Below, one piece after another: positions 40,562 through 50,532 of a stretch of DNA of 64,000 bases. Where the stretch lies: the NCBI GenBank assembly GCA_021775555.1, contig JAJFHP010000003.1:53949-117948 (forward strand), in the 5' to 3' direction. Position numbers and translations under genes: made by a program. The notes below the pieces were generated by a model, which was given only the letters and a program-made list of their open reading frames with translations, did no database searches and was not told where the DNA came from. The first letter of the stretch is position 1, and each line of letters starts with the position of its first letter. Source of the stretch: Hyphomicrobiales bacterium (lineage in GTDB: Bacteria; Pseudomonadota; Alphaproteobacteria; Rhizobiales; Methyloligellaceae).

Positions 40562-41953
40562 TCAACCCTTCTTGGGCTTGCCTGCAGCACCCATCGGTTT
40601 TCCAACGATTGTGACGATCAAACCATCAGCCTTCAACAACCGTTTTGCAACGCGGCGAATGTCCTGAAGCGTCACATCCTCGATCTTCGAGTTGCGCGTA
40701 TCAATATAATCGATACCCAGATCCTCGATCTGAATCCACATCAACTGGCTGGCAATTTTCGAACTGGTGTCAAAACGCAGTGGATAGGAGCCAGTGAGGT
40801 ACTGCTTTGCGTTCTTCAGCTCTTCAGCACTTGGTCCCTTTTCCGCCATGCGTTTGAGTTCATCCTCGATCACTTCCAGCGATCGGGTCATGGACTTGTT
40901 TTCCGTGGCCACATTACCGGCATAGATTGCCGCATGACGGTAAGGCGAAAGATAGCTGTAGACCGAATAGGCAAGCCCGCGTTTTTCGCGCACTTCTTCC
41001 GTCAGGCGCGAGTTGAAACCGCCTCCTCCCAGAATGTAGTTCAGCACATAGGATGAAACGAAGTCCTTGTCCTTGCGCTTGAACCCGCCATGGCCAAACA
41101 CCGCCACCGACTGCGGTACATTCATTTCGATCACCTTGCGCTGCGGCCCCGCCGGAGGCTTGGCTTCGGCGATTGGCTTCAGGTCTGATGAAGCGGGCAG
41201 ATCGCCAAACACCTTATCGAGTAAGGGTCCAAGCGCTTTGGCATCAATATCACCAACCACGGCTACTTTAAGGGTGTCACGCGTAAAGACCTTGCGAACG
41301 AATTCACTCAGATCCGTGCGATCGATAGTTGCGACCGAAGCCATCGTCCCTTTCACGGGCCGGGCATAGGGATGACCCTTGAATGCTAGCTTGAACCATT
41401 CCTTTGAGGCCACGCGCCGGGGGTCGTTCTGATCAAACTTCAGACCCGTCAAAATCTGTTTTTTGATGCGATCCACGGCATCGGCATCGAATCTCGGCTT
41501 GGTGAGGGCTAGATGCAGAAGGTCCGTTGCTTCCTTGGCGTTGCGTGTGAGTGTCTGGAAGTTGCCGGTGAACATATCCCGGCCGGCTTCAAAACTCATT
41601 CGGGCGGCAAGCTCTTCCTGGCGTTCCTGGAAATCGACAGATTTGAGGTCACCAGCGCCTTCATCCAGCATCCCTGAAACAAAGTTGGCGATCCCTTCCT
41701 TGCCGTCGCTGTCCTGGACCGCACCACCGGAAAAAGCGAAACGCATGGCGATCAGCGGCACCTGCCGGCTTTCCACGAGCCATGCCTTGATGCCGCCCGG
41801 GCTGGTAACTTCCTGTATATTCATTTTCGCCTCAGCCGTGGCCGCCAAACCGGCCGTAAATATCAACGCGATGAGCAGGCTGGCAACACACGCAATTCTG
41901 CGCGCCCATGCAGTCAAGACGGTTTTGAAACATTGCATCTGGTCCACCATCAT
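40562..41953 (-). CDS. exported M16-family protein, non-catalytic partner
   Basis: 463 aa with two ATG codons at the start and a signal peptide (cleavage near AEA at about 42). It has the M16 fold with the C-terminal GGGFNSRLTEEVREKRGLAYSVY substrate-gripping pair, but the place of the zinc motif reads GIANFVSGMLDEG, so HxxEH is missing and it cannot bind zinc in the usual way. It begins 5 bp after the stop of a catalytic M16 gene, which it probably joins as an alpha/beta-like heterodimer in the periplasm. Confidence 0.9.
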   Translation of the reverse strand: MMVDQMQCFKTVLTAWARRIACVASLLIALIFTAGLAATAEAKMNIQEVTSPGGIKAWLVESRQVPLIAMRFAFSGGAVQDSDGKEGIANFVSGMLDEGAGDLKSVDFQERQEELAARMSFEAGRDMFTGNFQTLTRNAKEATDLLHLALTKPRFDADAVDRIKKQILTGLKFDQNDPRRVASKEWFKLAFKGHPYARPVKGTMASVATIDRTDLSEFVRKVFTRDTLKVAVVGDIDAKALGPLLDKVFGDLPASSDLKPIAEAKPPAGPQRKVIEMNVPQSVAVFGHGGFKRKDKDFVSSYVLNYILGGGGFNSRLTEEVREKRGLAYSVYSYLSPYRHAAIYAGNVATENKSMTRSLEVIEDELKRMAEKGPSAEELKNAKQYLTGSYPLRFDTSSKIASQLMWIQIEDLGIDYIDTRNSKIEDVTLQDIRRVAKRLLKADGLIVTIVGKPMGAAGKPKKG

Positions 41954-41958
41954 CGTTA

Positions 41959-43380
41959 CTAAGATTTACGACCCTCATGCCCGGCCTTTTGTGCGTCCGC
42001 TTTTTTCTTCTCAACCGGACGCAGAACACCGGTCACCGACTGGGCCGCATCGAAATATTTTTTTGCCACGCGTTTAACGTCCTCAAGCGTGACCTTTTCA
42101 AGCCGCGCCGGCCAAGCCTCGATATCGGCGATTGTCCTGCCATTGACGAGACCCCAGCCGTAGCGCCGCGCCAGGCGCACCTGATTGTCACCGCCATAGA
42201 TGTGGCTGGCGATATAGGAATTGCGCGCCCGGTCGAGATCCTTCTGGGTTGCGCCCTTCTCGATGAATTCGGCAAGCACCTTGTCCAGGGCCTTTTCCAC
42301 ATCAGCAATTTCGACACCTTCAGATGCGACTGCATAGACGCCAAGATTGCCGCTATCCAGCCCGCTGCCGCTAAACCAGCCACCTGCCGAGGCAGCTTTC
42401 TTTTGTTCAACGACAAGACGTTTGTAGATTTGGCTGGTTGTACCCGAAGCGAGGATTTTCATCATGAGATCAAGGGCTTCCGCTTCGCCCGGCTCAGCAG
42501 ATGTGTAACTGGGTGCAAGATAAGACCGCTGCACCGTTGCGCGCCCCGCGCGCGGGTCTTCAAGATTGAGCCTGATCGGAGCGCGGTGGGGCGGCTCCTT
42601 CGGCCGCGCGTCCCGCACACGCTCACTACGCGGCTTCAATTTCCCGTAGGTCTCGCGCGCCAGCTTTTTAACCTCGTTGGCCGTCACGTCCCCGGCGACG
42701 ACGAGAATGGCGTTATTTGGCGCATAAAAGCGCTCATAGAAATCCGTTGCCGCCTTGCGGTCCAGCGTCCGCATCTCATGCTCCCAGCCCAGGATCGGGG
42801 TGCCGTAGGGGTGAGACTGGTAGAGGGCAGCGGTCATCTGCTCGCTCAGGATATTCGAAGGATCATTTTCCACCCGCGAACGGCGCTCTTCCAGAATGAC
42901 CTTGCGCTCTGTATCGACGTCACTTTCCAGCAAACGCAGATTGACCATCCGGTCGGCTTCCATCTCCATCACCAGCGGCAGACGATCCTTTGCCACGCGC
43001 TGGAAGTAAGAGGTGGCATCCTGACCGGTGAAGGCATTGTCCTCGCCGCCATTGCGAGCAACGATTTTAGAGAATTCACCCGGCGCGATTTTTTTCGTGC
43101 CCTTGAACATCAGATGCTCAAGGAAATGCGCGATGCCTGACACGCCGCGTTTTTCATCGGCAGCGCCAACCCGGTACCACACCATATGGGTGACCACCGG
43201 CGCACGGTGATCAGGAATAACCACGACTTCCATGCCGTTCTTCAATTTGAAATGAGAAACGGCCGATGCCGCGTGCGCTGTATTGATAGGTACTGCAAGG
43301 GTCATGGCTGCGGCAATAGCACAAATTGCAACCAGACCGGCACGCCAAATTGACGGGCTTGAGAGTTGTTCCAGGATCAT
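41959..43380 (-). CDS. exported M16 zinc peptidase, catalytic subunit
   Basis: 473 aa. Signal peptide with cleavage near AHAAS at about residue 37. The active zinc motif is HFLEH in SGIAHFLEHLMFKGT near 84-88, with a distal Glu in the EADRMVNLRL helix region and the C-terminal gripping segment. It is of the processing-protease/pitrilysin type and probably degrades peptides in the periplasm. It pairs with the next gene, which lacks the zinc motif. The gene upstream (a lipoprotein) is 149 bp away. Confidence 0.93.
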   Translation of the reverse strand: MILEQLSSPSIWRAGLVAICAIAAAMTLAVPINTAHAASAVSHFKLKNGMEVVVIPDHRAPVVTHMVWYRVGAADEKRGVSGIAHFLEHLMFKGTKKIAPGEFSKIVARNGGEDNAFTGQDATSYFQRVAKDRLPLVMEMEADRMVNLRLLESDVDTERKVILEERRSRVENDPSNILSEQMTAALYQSHPYGTPILGWEHEMRTLDRKAATDFYERFYAPNNAILVVAGDVTANEVKKLARETYGKLKPRSERVRDARPKEPPHRAPIRLNLEDPRAGRATVQRSYLAPSYTSAEPGEAEALDLMMKILASGTTSQIYKRLVVEQKKAASAGGWFSGSGLDSGNLGVYAVASEGVEIADVEKALDKVLAEFIEKGATQKDLDRARNSYIASHIYGGDNQVRLARRYGWGLVNGRTIADIEAWPARLEKVTLEDVKRVAKKYFDAAQSVTGVLRPVEKKKADAQKAGHEGRKS

Positions 43381-43529
43381 GAGCTCAGACCTGAGGTTAT
43401 CGTGTTTGAAATTAAAAAATACCCAAGCAAGGACAGTTGCCGTTGCTCCGACTCACTATATGGGGCCAGCAGGGCAAAGCCCCTAGTTAAAAAATGTTCA
43501 GGTTAGCGTGAGCGGCAATGACGGACCGA

Positions 43530-44015
43530 TTATTCATCTCTTTTGCTGTTGTCTTCATATTCTTCCGGCTTTTTGTAGGACCGGTATTGATCCCCAACAA
43601 TATTGTTACCGCCCAGGATGCCTCTCTTCCGCAATCCGGGGTCCATTAATTTATCAAATTCGTCAATATCGGCTTTCTTACTCCAGTCGCCCTTGTCCTC
43701 ATATTCCGTCCGCTTCTTGTTGGCTTCCACTTCCTCTGCCTTGCGGGTATCGCCAGGATCATTCGGCCAGTTTTGAGGCGGAGCCGCAGCAATTGATTGT
43801 TGAGGTTCAGGAAGCCGGGCCCGGTCCGGTGGAATAAGAAGTGGAGCCCGATCAGGCACCTTCTTATCAGCCTTGTTTTTATTGCCGGTAATTCCGAGAG
43901 CTTCAAAGCCGGGACCCTCAAGATGCACACCGCTCCCGCATCCGCCAAGAAAGGCGAGGACGGCAAATGCCGGCACAACCAGCAGGCGTTTTATGGAACT
44001 GATCAATCCACTCAT
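43530..44015 (-). CDS. lipoprotein, DUF3035-like
   Basis: 161 aa from the ATG at 44015. A lipoprotein signal ends in LGGC with the lipidated Cys at about residue 26. The mature part is charged and low in hydrophobic residues, with FEALGI, a DRAPLLIPPD proline stretch and a KRGILGGNN segment, which fits DUF3035, common in alphaproteobacteria next to lspA and M16 genes. Function unknown. It follows lspA on the same strand, and LspA would cleave its signal peptide. Confidence 0.7.
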   Translation of the reverse strand: MSGLISSIKRLLVVPAFAVLAFLGGCGSGVHLEGPGFEALGITGNKNKADKKVPDRAPLLIPPDRARLPEPQQSIAAAPPQNWPNDPGDTRKAEEVEANKKRTEYEDKGDWSKKADIDEFDKLMDPGLRKRGILGGNNIVGDQYRSYKKPEEYEDNSKRDE

Positions 44016-44074
44016 CCGGCAAACGGCCCCTAAATTCAGCTCATATAGCGAATTTTTCCAAGCCAAATAGCCAC

Positions 44075-44596
44075 TTAGGAGGTCTTTGAGACCTTTTTGT
44101 GGCTGCTGAATATTGAGTCATACATAAGACCGGCAACCCCGGCAACGATTGCTGCATCAGCAACGTTAAAAACGTACCAGTAGAAATCCCCGGCATGGAA
44201 CGAAAAGAAGTCCGCCACGGCGCCATGAACCACACGGTCAATGGCATTCCCGACGGCGCCTCCCATCACCAGTCCCGCCCCGGCCGCACCAATGGCAGAT
44301 GTCATTCGAGCAAGCCACAAGGTGAGTGCAATAACCGCGACAAGTGCAAATCCGGCCAGCAAAATCTGACCCAAGGCACTGCCCTGCTGAAACAGGCCGT
44401 AGCTGATGCCACGGTTCCAGACCATGACAAGATCAAGGTACGGCGTCACAGAAACCTGACCCTTGGCTTCGATGTCGAAAACCTTGAGCATCCACCATTT
44501 ATTGGCCTGGTCGACAATGGCCGAGACCACGCCAAGGGAGATCCCAAGAGGACTGAAGGGACCCCAGAAACGAATTGGGAGCAGATCAGATGCCAT
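44075..44596 (-). CDS. lspA: lipoprotein signal peptidase (signal peptidase II)
   Basis: 173 aa from the ATG at 44596; an in-frame TTG lies two codons upstream. Four membrane helices. The two catalytic aspartates are in NAIDRVVHGAVADFF near 118-125 and FNVADAAIVAGV near 145. It cuts prolipoproteins after lipid attachment, including the lipoprotein encoded next and the RND adaptor at 63162. Nine bases separate it from the ileS stop. Confidence 0.94.
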   Translation of the reverse strand: MASDLLPIRFWGPFSPLGISLGVVSAIVDQANKWWMLKVFDIEAKGQVSVTPYLDLVMVWNRGISYGLFQQGSALGQILLAGFALVAVIALTLWLARMTSAIGAAGAGLVMGGAVGNAIDRVVHGAVADFFSFHAGDFYWYVFNVADAAIVAGVAGLMYDSIFSSHKKVSKTS

Positions 44597-44605
44597 TAGC
44601 AAGTC

Positions 44606-47548
44606 CTACTCCGCAGCTTGTCTTCGGGCATCAAACTGCCTCACGGCTTCAGCATCGCGTGGCGTCAGATCAGGAAAATCAGCATCGGTTCCAACCTCGG
44701 GCAGAATTTTCCATGAGCGGGCGCATTTGTTTCCCGTCGCCGGCTTCGGCACCACGGCAACACCGGAGACATCCTCAAGCCGGAAGGCATCCTCCGGCCC
44801 CTCGCCCTGTTTGAGTACAGCATGGCTGGTGATGGCAATTTCCGACCAGTCATAGTCCTTGACGATTTCAAACAGTGCTTCGTCAGAGATGAATATATCG
44901 GGCGCTGCTTCAAGGCTCGAGCCGATGCGTTTTTCACGTCGCTCTATTTCAAGCGCGCCCGTCACCACCCGGCGCACCTGGCGGATCTTGCGCCACTTTT
45001 CAGCCAGAGCATCGTCTCGCCAACTTGTCGGCACTTGCGGGAACTGGCGCAAATGTACGGACACGTCTTCACCCGGATTTCGTTCCAGCCAGGCCTCTTC
45101 CATGGTGAAACATAGCATTGGTGCGAGCCACGACGTCAGACAGGAGAACAGATGATCGGTAACCGTAAGACTGGCACGACGAACGGCACTGTCATGTGGA
45201 TCGCAATAAAGTGCGTCTTTGCGGATATCGAAATAGATCGCAGATAGATCGATCGTGCAGAAATTGAACAGGGCTGAGAAAATGCGTTTGAAGTCAAATG
45301 TCTCATATTCGCGGCGTACCAGCTCATCGAGTTCACTCAGGCGGTGCAGCATATAGCGCTCAAGCTCAGGCATTTCGCCCTGTTCAACGGCAAGCGTGTC
45401 ATCATAGTGATGCAAGTTGCCCAACATAAAGCGGATCGTGTTGCGCATCTTGCGGTAGGCATCGACATTGGATTTGAGAATCTCAGGTCCAACACGCAAA
45501 TCTTCCGTGTAATCGGAACTCATGGCCCACAAGCGCAAAATTTCAGCACCGGACTGTTTGATCACATCTTGCGGGAACACCTGATTGTTCAGGGATTTTG
45601 ACATTTTGCGACCGTCCTCGGCCATGACAAAGCCGTGGGTCAGCACCGCTTCATAGGGCGCGCGACCTCGCGTACCGCAAGATTCGAGCAGTGAAGACTG
45701 GAACCAGCCACGATGCTGATCAGAACCCTCCAGGTAGAGCGACGCAGGCCATTGCAGATCATCCCTGCCCTCTAGCACGAAAGAATGAGTGCAGCCGGAA
45801 TCAAACCAGACATCAAGAATGTCATCGACTTTTTCCCAATCACCAGGAGCATCAACGATACCTTCAAGAAAACGCTCTTTAGCACCATCGGAAAACCAGG
45901 CATCAGCGCCCTCTGATCCAAAAGCATCCGTGATACGGACAATCAACTCATCTGATTTATCGAAACCGGCCCGCGGGATCACTTCATCTGTATCGGTATT
46001 GCGAAAGACCGTGATTGGCACGCCCCAGGCGCGCTGGCGCGAGATGACCCAATCAGGCTTGGTATCAATCATGCCGGTGATGCGGTTCTGTCCAGCCCCC
46101 GGAACCCAGCGGGTTTCGGAGATGGCCATGAGTGAACGGGCGCGAAGCGTATCGCCCTGCCCCTCGATGTCTTTATCAACAGCGATGAACCATTGCGGCG
46201 TATTACGGAATATTACCGGCTTTTTCGAGCGCCATGAATGCGGATAGTCATGCTTCAGTCGTCCGCGCGAGAAAAGCGCATTGGCTTCTATGAGAGCATC
46301 GATAACGGCATTGTTGGCATCACCAAATTTGCCCTTATCATCAATGACCCTCTTTCCAGCCAGACTATGCGTAGCATCTGTGAAGAAGCCAGCTTCATCA
46401 ACCGTGTAAGGAATGGAGCTATCAATGCCTCGGCCTTCAAGGCGCGCGCGATTATCCATCCAGGCATCGAAGTCCTCGCGGCCATGCCCCGGAGCGGTGT
46501 GGACGAAACCTGTTCCCGCTTCTTCGGTGACATGATCACCGTCGAGGAGCGGGATATCGAAATCAAAGCCGAGACCACGCAAGGGGTGGTGACAGGTTAC
46601 GTCAGCCAACACATCAGCGGGCACATCACTAACCAGTATCATGGTCAGCTTGGCCTGCTCGGCACATCCATCAGCAAGGCTTTTTGCAAACAGGAACTTC
46701 TCGCCAGCCTGCGGACCAAATTCATTTTCAGCAGAGACCACCTCATAGAGGCCATATGCAATTTTTGAGGAGAATGAGACCGCCCTGTTGCCAGGGATTG
46801 TCCATGGCGTCGTCGTCCAGATGACTATTGAGGCGCCTTTTAGTTCATCATTTCCGACTGAAACAGGAAACTTTGCCCAGATCGTTGGGCTTTGGTGCTC
46901 CTGATATTCAACTTCAGCTTCAGCCAAGGCAGTCCGCTCAACAACCGACCACATGACGGGCTTGGAGCCTCTGTACAGCGTGCCGTTCATGGCAAATTTC
47001 ATCAGCTCGTTGGCGATGGTCGCTTCTGAAGAATAGGCCATCGTGGTGTAGGGGTTATCCCAATCACCCGTCACACCCAGCCGCTTGAACTCCTCGCGCT
47101 GAACATCAATCCATCCCGAGGCGAATTCGCGACACTCAGCACGGAACTCATTCACCGGTACGGTATCCTTGTCCTTGCCTTTGGAACGATACTGCTCCTC
47201 GATTTTCCACTCGATGGGAAGACCGTGACAATCCCAGCCCGGCACGTAATTGGAGTCAAAGCCCATCATCTGGTGCGAGCGAACAATCACGTCTTTCAGG
47301 ATTTTATTAAGGCCCGTTCCGATATGGATATTGCCGTTGGCGTAGGGCGGGCCGTCATGGAGAGTGTATTTCTCCCGATCCTTTGCATCCGCGCGCAGAC
47401 GCTCATAGAGGCCGAGCTTCTCCCAGCGCTCCAGCAACAGCGGTTCGCGTGCGGGCAACCCCGCTTTCATGGGAAATTCGGTCTGTGGCAGAAACAGGGT
47501 TTCGCGCCAGTCGCGACCCTTGTCATTGCCGTTATCTTTCTTGGCCAT
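44606..47548 (-). CDS. ileS: isoleucine-tRNA ligase
   Basis: 980 aa class I synthetase. The HIGH motif is in [16 protein letters not shown] near 66-81 and KMSKS in [13 protein letters not shown] near 640. The editing domain CP1 lies between. The C-terminal four-cysteine zinc finger of the E. coli enzyme is not present; only one Cys remains (NKCARSWK), which is usual for the alphaproteobacterial form. It precedes lspA, a linkage found across bacteria. Confidence 0.96.
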   Translation of the reverse strand: MAKKDNGNDKGRDWRETLFLPQTEFPMKAGLPAREPLLLERWEKLGLYERLRADAKDREKYTLHDGPPYANGNIHIGTGLNKILKDVIVRSHQMMGFDSNYVPGWDCHGLPIEWKIEEQYRSKGKDKDTVPVNEFRAECREFASGWIDVQREEFKRLGVTGDWDNPYTTMAYSSEATIANELMKFAMNGTLYRGSKPVMWSVVERTALAEAEVEYQEHQSPTIWAKFPVSVGNDELKGASIVIWTTTPWTIPGNRAVSFSSKIAYGLYEVVSAENEFGPQAGEKFLFAKSLADGCAEQAKLTMILVSDVPADVLADVTCHHPLRGLGFDFDIPLLDGDHVTEEAGTGFVHTAPGHGREDFDAWMDNRARLEGRGIDSSIPYTVDEAGFFTDATHSLAGKRVIDDKGKFGDANNAVIDALIEANALFSRGRLKHDYPHSWRSKKPVIFRNTPQWFIAVDKDIEGQGDTLRARSLMAISETRWVPGAGQNRITGMIDTKPDWVISRQRAWGVPITVFRNTDTDEVIPRAGFDKSDELIVRITDAFGSEGADAWFSDGAKERFLEGIVDAPGDWEKVDDILDVWFDSGCTHSFVLEGRDDLQWPASLYLEGSDQHRGWFQSSLLESCGTRGRAPYEAVLTHGFVMAEDGRKMSKSLNNQVFPQDVIKQSGAEILRLWAMSSDYTEDLRVGPEILKSNVDAYRKMRNTIRFMLGNLHHYDDTLAVEQGEMPELERYMLHRLSELDELVRREYETFDFKRIFSALFNFCTIDLSAIYFDIRKDALYCDPHDSAVRRASLTVTDHLFSCLTSWLAPMLCFTMEEAWLERNPGEDVSVHLRQFPQVPTSWRDDALAEKWRKIRQVRRVVTGALEIERREKRIGSSLEAAPDIFISDEALFEIVKDYDWSEIAITSHAVLKQGEGPEDAFRLEDVSGVAVVPKPATGNKCARSWKILPEVGTDADFPDLTPRDAEAVRQFDARRQAAE

Positions 47549-47587
47549 GATTCAGTTTTTTCGTCCCTCAGGATTAGGAGCCGCCTT

Positions 47588-48568
47588 CTAACACCCGTCT
47601 GGCGCGCCGCCAAGTAGGCCATCACCATATGGATTATTCTCATCCAGACGCTTGAGGCATTCTACAGCCCGTTCGCAATCCACTTTCATCTGCGCAATAA
47701 GCGCTTCAGGGGTGTCAAACTTCTCATCGCAGCGTAGAAATTCGACCACCTCCAATTCAATCTCCTGTCCGTAGAGATTTCCTTCAAAGCCGAACAGGAA
47801 GGTCTCGATCACCGGATCACCATCATCGAAACTCGGCCGCGTTCCGAGATAGGCCGCGGCGTGATAGCGGTTTCCATCGGCTTGCACCCGTACCGCGTAT
47901 ATGCCGTGCTTCAGCTCAAAACCATCTGGCACAGCGATATTGGCGGTTGGGAATCCAAGCCCCAGACCACGCTTATCACCGCCGATGACCTCTCCCGCCA
48001 CCCGCCACCAGTAGCCAAGACTTTCCGCAGCACCCCGCGGATTGCCATTGCGCAAATGGTCACGAATTTGGGTTGAGGAATACACCCCTCCCTCGCCTGC
48101 TTGCGGCGCAACAATGGTCACGCCGAAGCCGTGAACTGCCCCAAGAACCCGCAGTACATCCGGATTGCCATCCCGTCCCTTGCCAAATTGAAAATCGCTT
48201 CCTGTAATTACGTGGCTGACACCCAGTCCCTCCACAAGGATATGGGATACGAACTCTTCTGCCGGGCGCGCCGCCAGCGCTGCATCGAATGGCAGCGATA
48301 CGGTCATGTCCAGGCCTAACGCCTCGAACAGCCGCCGCTTGAGCGCCGGTGGTGTCAGCCGGAACAGCTGTTTGCCGGGTTGGAAAAAGGCGCGCGGGTG
48401 CGGCTCGAATGTCATGACGGCGGCCGGCGCTCCAGAAGCTTTGGCTTCTTCAAGGGCTGCACGCAATACAACCTGATGACCGCGATGCACACCGTCGAAA
48501 TTGCCGATAGCAAGTGCTGCGCCTTTCAGCGCGCCGGGGCAGTCTTGAGTGTCGTGAAGGATATGCAT
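47588..48568 (-). CDS. ribF: bifunctional riboflavin kinase / FMN adenylyltransferase
   Basis: 326 aa. It turns riboflavin into FMN and then FAD. The N-terminal adenylyltransferase has AIGNFDGVHRGHQ near 22-34 and TGSDFQFGKGRDG near 127; the C-terminal kinase has GLGFPTANI near 207 and the FDDGDPVIETFLF segment near 245. Same strand and upstream of ileS, the common order ribF-ileS-lspA. Confidence 0.96.
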   Translation of the reverse strand: MHILHDTQDCPGALKGAALAIGNFDGVHRGHQVVLRAALEEAKASGAPAAVMTFEPHPRAFFQPGKQLFRLTPPALKRRLFEALGLDMTVSLPFDAALAARPAEEFVSHILVEGLGVSHVITGSDFQFGKGRDGNPDVLRVLGAVHGFGVTIVAPQAGEGGVYSSTQIRDHLRNGNPRGAAESLGYWWRVAGEVIGGDKRGLGLGFPTANIAVPDGFELKHGIYAVRVQADGNRYHAAAYLGTRPSFDDGDPVIETFLFGFEGNLYGQEIELEVVEFLRCDEKFDTPEALIAQMKVDCERAVECLKRLDENNPYGDGLLGGAPDGC

Positions 48569-48618
48569 CAGGCCTGAGCGTTCGGCGCAAGGGCTGAAGG
48601 CTAAACCCGGGCGCTTGC

Positions 48619-49071
48619 TTATTCGCTACGGTTCGGCACCAGAATCACCGCCTCGCCGTCCAGCACAGTCTTACCATTCACCTGACAGTTGCAAGTGAAG
48701 ATCGCCCTACCTTTTTCAGGAAGCAGGTCGGTGATCCGGGCTACTGCGATAACCTCATCATCGATTTTGACGGGTGCGCGGAAGTTCAGACTTTGCGATA
48801 TGTAGATGGAACCCGGTCCGGGCAATTTGGTTCCAAGAACCGTCGACACCAGGCTCGCTGTCAGGATGCCGTGAGCAATGCGCTCTTTAAAAACGGTGCC
48901 TGAGGCGTACTGGTCACACAAATGAACCGGATTATCGTCACCCGAAATATCGGCGAAGGACTGGATATCTTCATGGGTAATGCGCTTGGAATGACTTGCT
49001 TCCATGCCCACTTCCAAATCTTCAAAATAATAGCTCGGCCATTGCTTGGAATTGTTCCCACCGTTTTTCAT
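48619..49071 (-). CDS. MaoC-like (R)-specific enoyl-CoA hydratase
   Basis: 150 aa from the ATG at 49071 with an AGGA site eight bases away. A hot-dog fold hydratase with the hydratase-2 motif: the ISGDDNPVHLC stretch near residue 44-54 carries the catalytic Asp and His. GTVFKERIAHGILTASLVS follows. It could feed (R)-3-hydroxyacyl-CoA to polyhydroxyalkanoate or act in a dedicated pathway; no phaC is nearby. It is alone, upstream of ribF on the same strand. Confidence 0.88.
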   Translation of the reverse strand: MKNGGNNSKQWPSYYFEDLEVGMEASHSKRITHEDIQSFADISGDDNPVHLCDQYASGTVFKERIAHGILTASLVSTVLGTKLPGPGSIYISQSLNFRAPVKIDDEVIAVARITDLLPEKGRAIFTCNCQVNGKTVLDGEAVILVPNRSE

Positions 49072-49378
49072 ACGCCGAATCCTTATCCGGGTTATTATTG
49101 CGGCGCACAATATACGAGGCTTGCAGATGCTGCAACTGCGTAAAATGGCTAAGTAGCCACTCTTGGCTCCACCCTAATTTACAACTCATGAGTGTATCGA
49201 ATTGCGGTTAATCGAATTGCGGTTAACGTATTTTTTAATTCCACCCCCTATTGTTCCCATCGTACGGCAGCACCCGCGTAATCGCGAAGGACCGCGTAAC
49301 AATGGTCTGGAGCATTGGGGTGCGCCAATTTTGTGAATGAGTTTAGATATTTTGCCCTATGGGGGGATGGAGAGCGAC
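49072..49378. other. intergenic region with tandem repeat upstream of cheY
   Basis: About 300 bp between the divergent MaoC and cheY genes. It contains a perfect tandem repeat at 49196-49226 (listed separately). The stretch from 49227 to 49378 has an AT-rich patch at 49228-49240 and a GGAG ribosome site just before the cheY ATG. No gene is apparent. Confidence 0.6.
49196..49226. repeat. perfect 15-bp tandem direct repeat before cheYZ
   Basis: TCGAATTGCGGTTAA occurs twice head to tail at 49197-49211 and 49212-49226 with no spacer or mismatch. Read on the other strand each copy starts TTAACCGC, close to the TTAACC half of a CtrA site, but the two halves are 11 bp apart instead of the 7 of the full CtrA consensus. 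A regulator binding in tandem about 150 bp upstream of cheY is plausible. Confidence 0.6.
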
Positions 49379-49762
49379 ATGGCGGTTGATCTTTCAATAC
49401 CGGTTCTGGTGGTCGACGATTACAAAACGATGATCCGTATTATCCGCAACCTTTTGAAACAGCTTGGTTTTTCTGATGTTGACGATGCTGCTGACGGCAC
49501 TGAAGCGCTCGGTAAAATGAAGCAGAAAAAATATGGCCTGGTGATATCCGACTGGAATATGGAACCAATGACCGGCTACGAGCTTCTGAAGGAAGTTCGC
49601 ACCGACGATGGTCTGTCTCGCACACCTTTCATCATGGTGACGGCCGAATCCAAGACGGAAAATGTCATTGCGGCCAAGAAAGCCGGTGTTAACAACTACA
49701 TCGTCAAGCCCTTCAATGCGGCAACATTGAAATCCAAGATCGACGCCGTTTTTGGCGAGTAA
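49379..49762 (+). CDS. cheY: chemotaxis response regulator CheY
   Basis: 127 aa from the ATG at 49379 (GGAG site; an in-frame ATG 42 bases earlier is unlikely). A single receiver domain: VVDDYKTM with the acidic pair near 12-13, the phosphorylated Asp in VISDWNMEPMTG near 57, TAES and the KPFNAATL Lys. It relays kinase signals to the flagellar motor. It is followed 83 bp later by its phosphatase cheZ; no kinase, receptor or flagellar gene is in the window. Confidence 0.93.
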   Translation: MAVDLSIPVLVVDDYKTMIRIIRNLLKQLGFSDVDDAADGTEALGKMKQKKYGLVISDWNMEPMTGYELLKEVRTDDGLSRTPFIMVTAESKTENVIAAKKAGVNNYIVKPFNAATLKSKIDAVFGE

Positions 49763-49845
49763 GTTTGCTTTAAGGGCCAAGCGTAGCTTCAGAGCATGCG
49801 GTTGGCCCAAAGCTGACTCCGGACCGAAACGGGAGTATTCGATTT

Positions 49846-50481
49846 ATGCCTGATAAAACACATGCCCAAGTGCGCGAGGCCGTAGATGGTTTGCGCAACA
49901 AGGATGATATTTCACTCATTGACGTGTTGTCTCTTGCAGAAACGTCAATCCACTCCATGAAGTCCTTCATCGACAGCCTGGATTCCAAGATCTACAGCGA
50001 GTTCCGCGAGATCGCTGAATATATCCAGAACACGAAGTCGGAGATTGGCCATTTGCAAGCCAATGATCTTCAGTCCAAGCATATTCCCGAAGCGGGCATG
50101 GAACTAAGCGCGGTGGTCACCTCTACCGAGGAGGCAACCACCAAGATCATGGAATGTGCGGAAGCCATTCTTGAGGCAGATTCGAGCAATACCGAAGCCT
50201 ATAAGCAAACGGTCAATGACAAGATGATGATCATCTTCGAGGCCTGCTCGTTCCAGGATATTACCGGGCAACGCATATCCAAGGTCGTTGAAACCCTTGA
50301 GCATATCGAGAGCCGTGTCAGCCGCTTCGCCGCCGCAATCGGGGCAGAGGATTCTGACAAGCCGGCAAATGCGAAAGAAGAGAAGCGCTTAAAGCGCAAA
50401 AAAGAGCAGATCCTCAATGGGCCTTCACAGGAAGGTAAAGGCGTTAGTCAGGACGATATTGACGCACTTCTCAACGGCTGA
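49846..50481 (+). CDS. cheZ: CheY-P phosphatase CheZ, alphaproteobacterial type
   Basis: 211 aa, mostly helical. The catalytic motif CSFQDITGQRISKVV near 134-148 matches the DFQDLTGQ of CheZ, with Asp138 and the phosphatase Gln142. A Lys-rich linker leads to a C-terminal GVSQDDIDALLNG peptide that strongly resembles the CheY-binding tip at the N-terminus of FliM. In E. coli CheZ the C-terminal peptide also binds CheY, so the same docking role is likely. Co-transcribed with cheY. Confidence 0.88.
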   Translation: MPDKTHAQVREAVDGLRNKDDISLIDVLSLAETSIHSMKSFIDSLDSKIYSEFREIAEYIQNTKSEIGHLQANDLQSKHIPEAGMELSAVVTSTEEATTKIMECAEAILEADSSNTEAYKQTVNDKMMIIFEACSFQDITGQRISKVVETLEHIESRVSRFAAAIGAEDSDKPANAKEEKRLKRKKEQILNGPSQEGKGVSQDDIDALLNG

Positions 50482-50532
50482 AACTGATATTTTCTGTATA
50501 CTCCAGGCAATACCGGCCTAGTCAAACAACCC

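Noticed and set aside
41977..43140. Long open frame antisense to the catalytic M16 gene (about 390 codons)
   Set aside because: The opposite strand encodes a clear signal peptide and HFLEH protease; the antisense translation has no recognisable domain and no ribosome site.
43449..43460. CGACTCACTATA followed by TGGGG, like the core of a phage T7 promoter
   Set aside because: The upstream TAATA part is absent and the GGG is displaced by one base; there is no T7-type polymerase or phage gene nearby. A 12-base match is within chance for a window this size.
43464..43490. GGGGC...GCCCC hairpin between the lipoprotein and M16 genes
   Set aside because: Short stem, and the A/T run is on the wrong side for the minus-strand transcript, so not called as a terminator.
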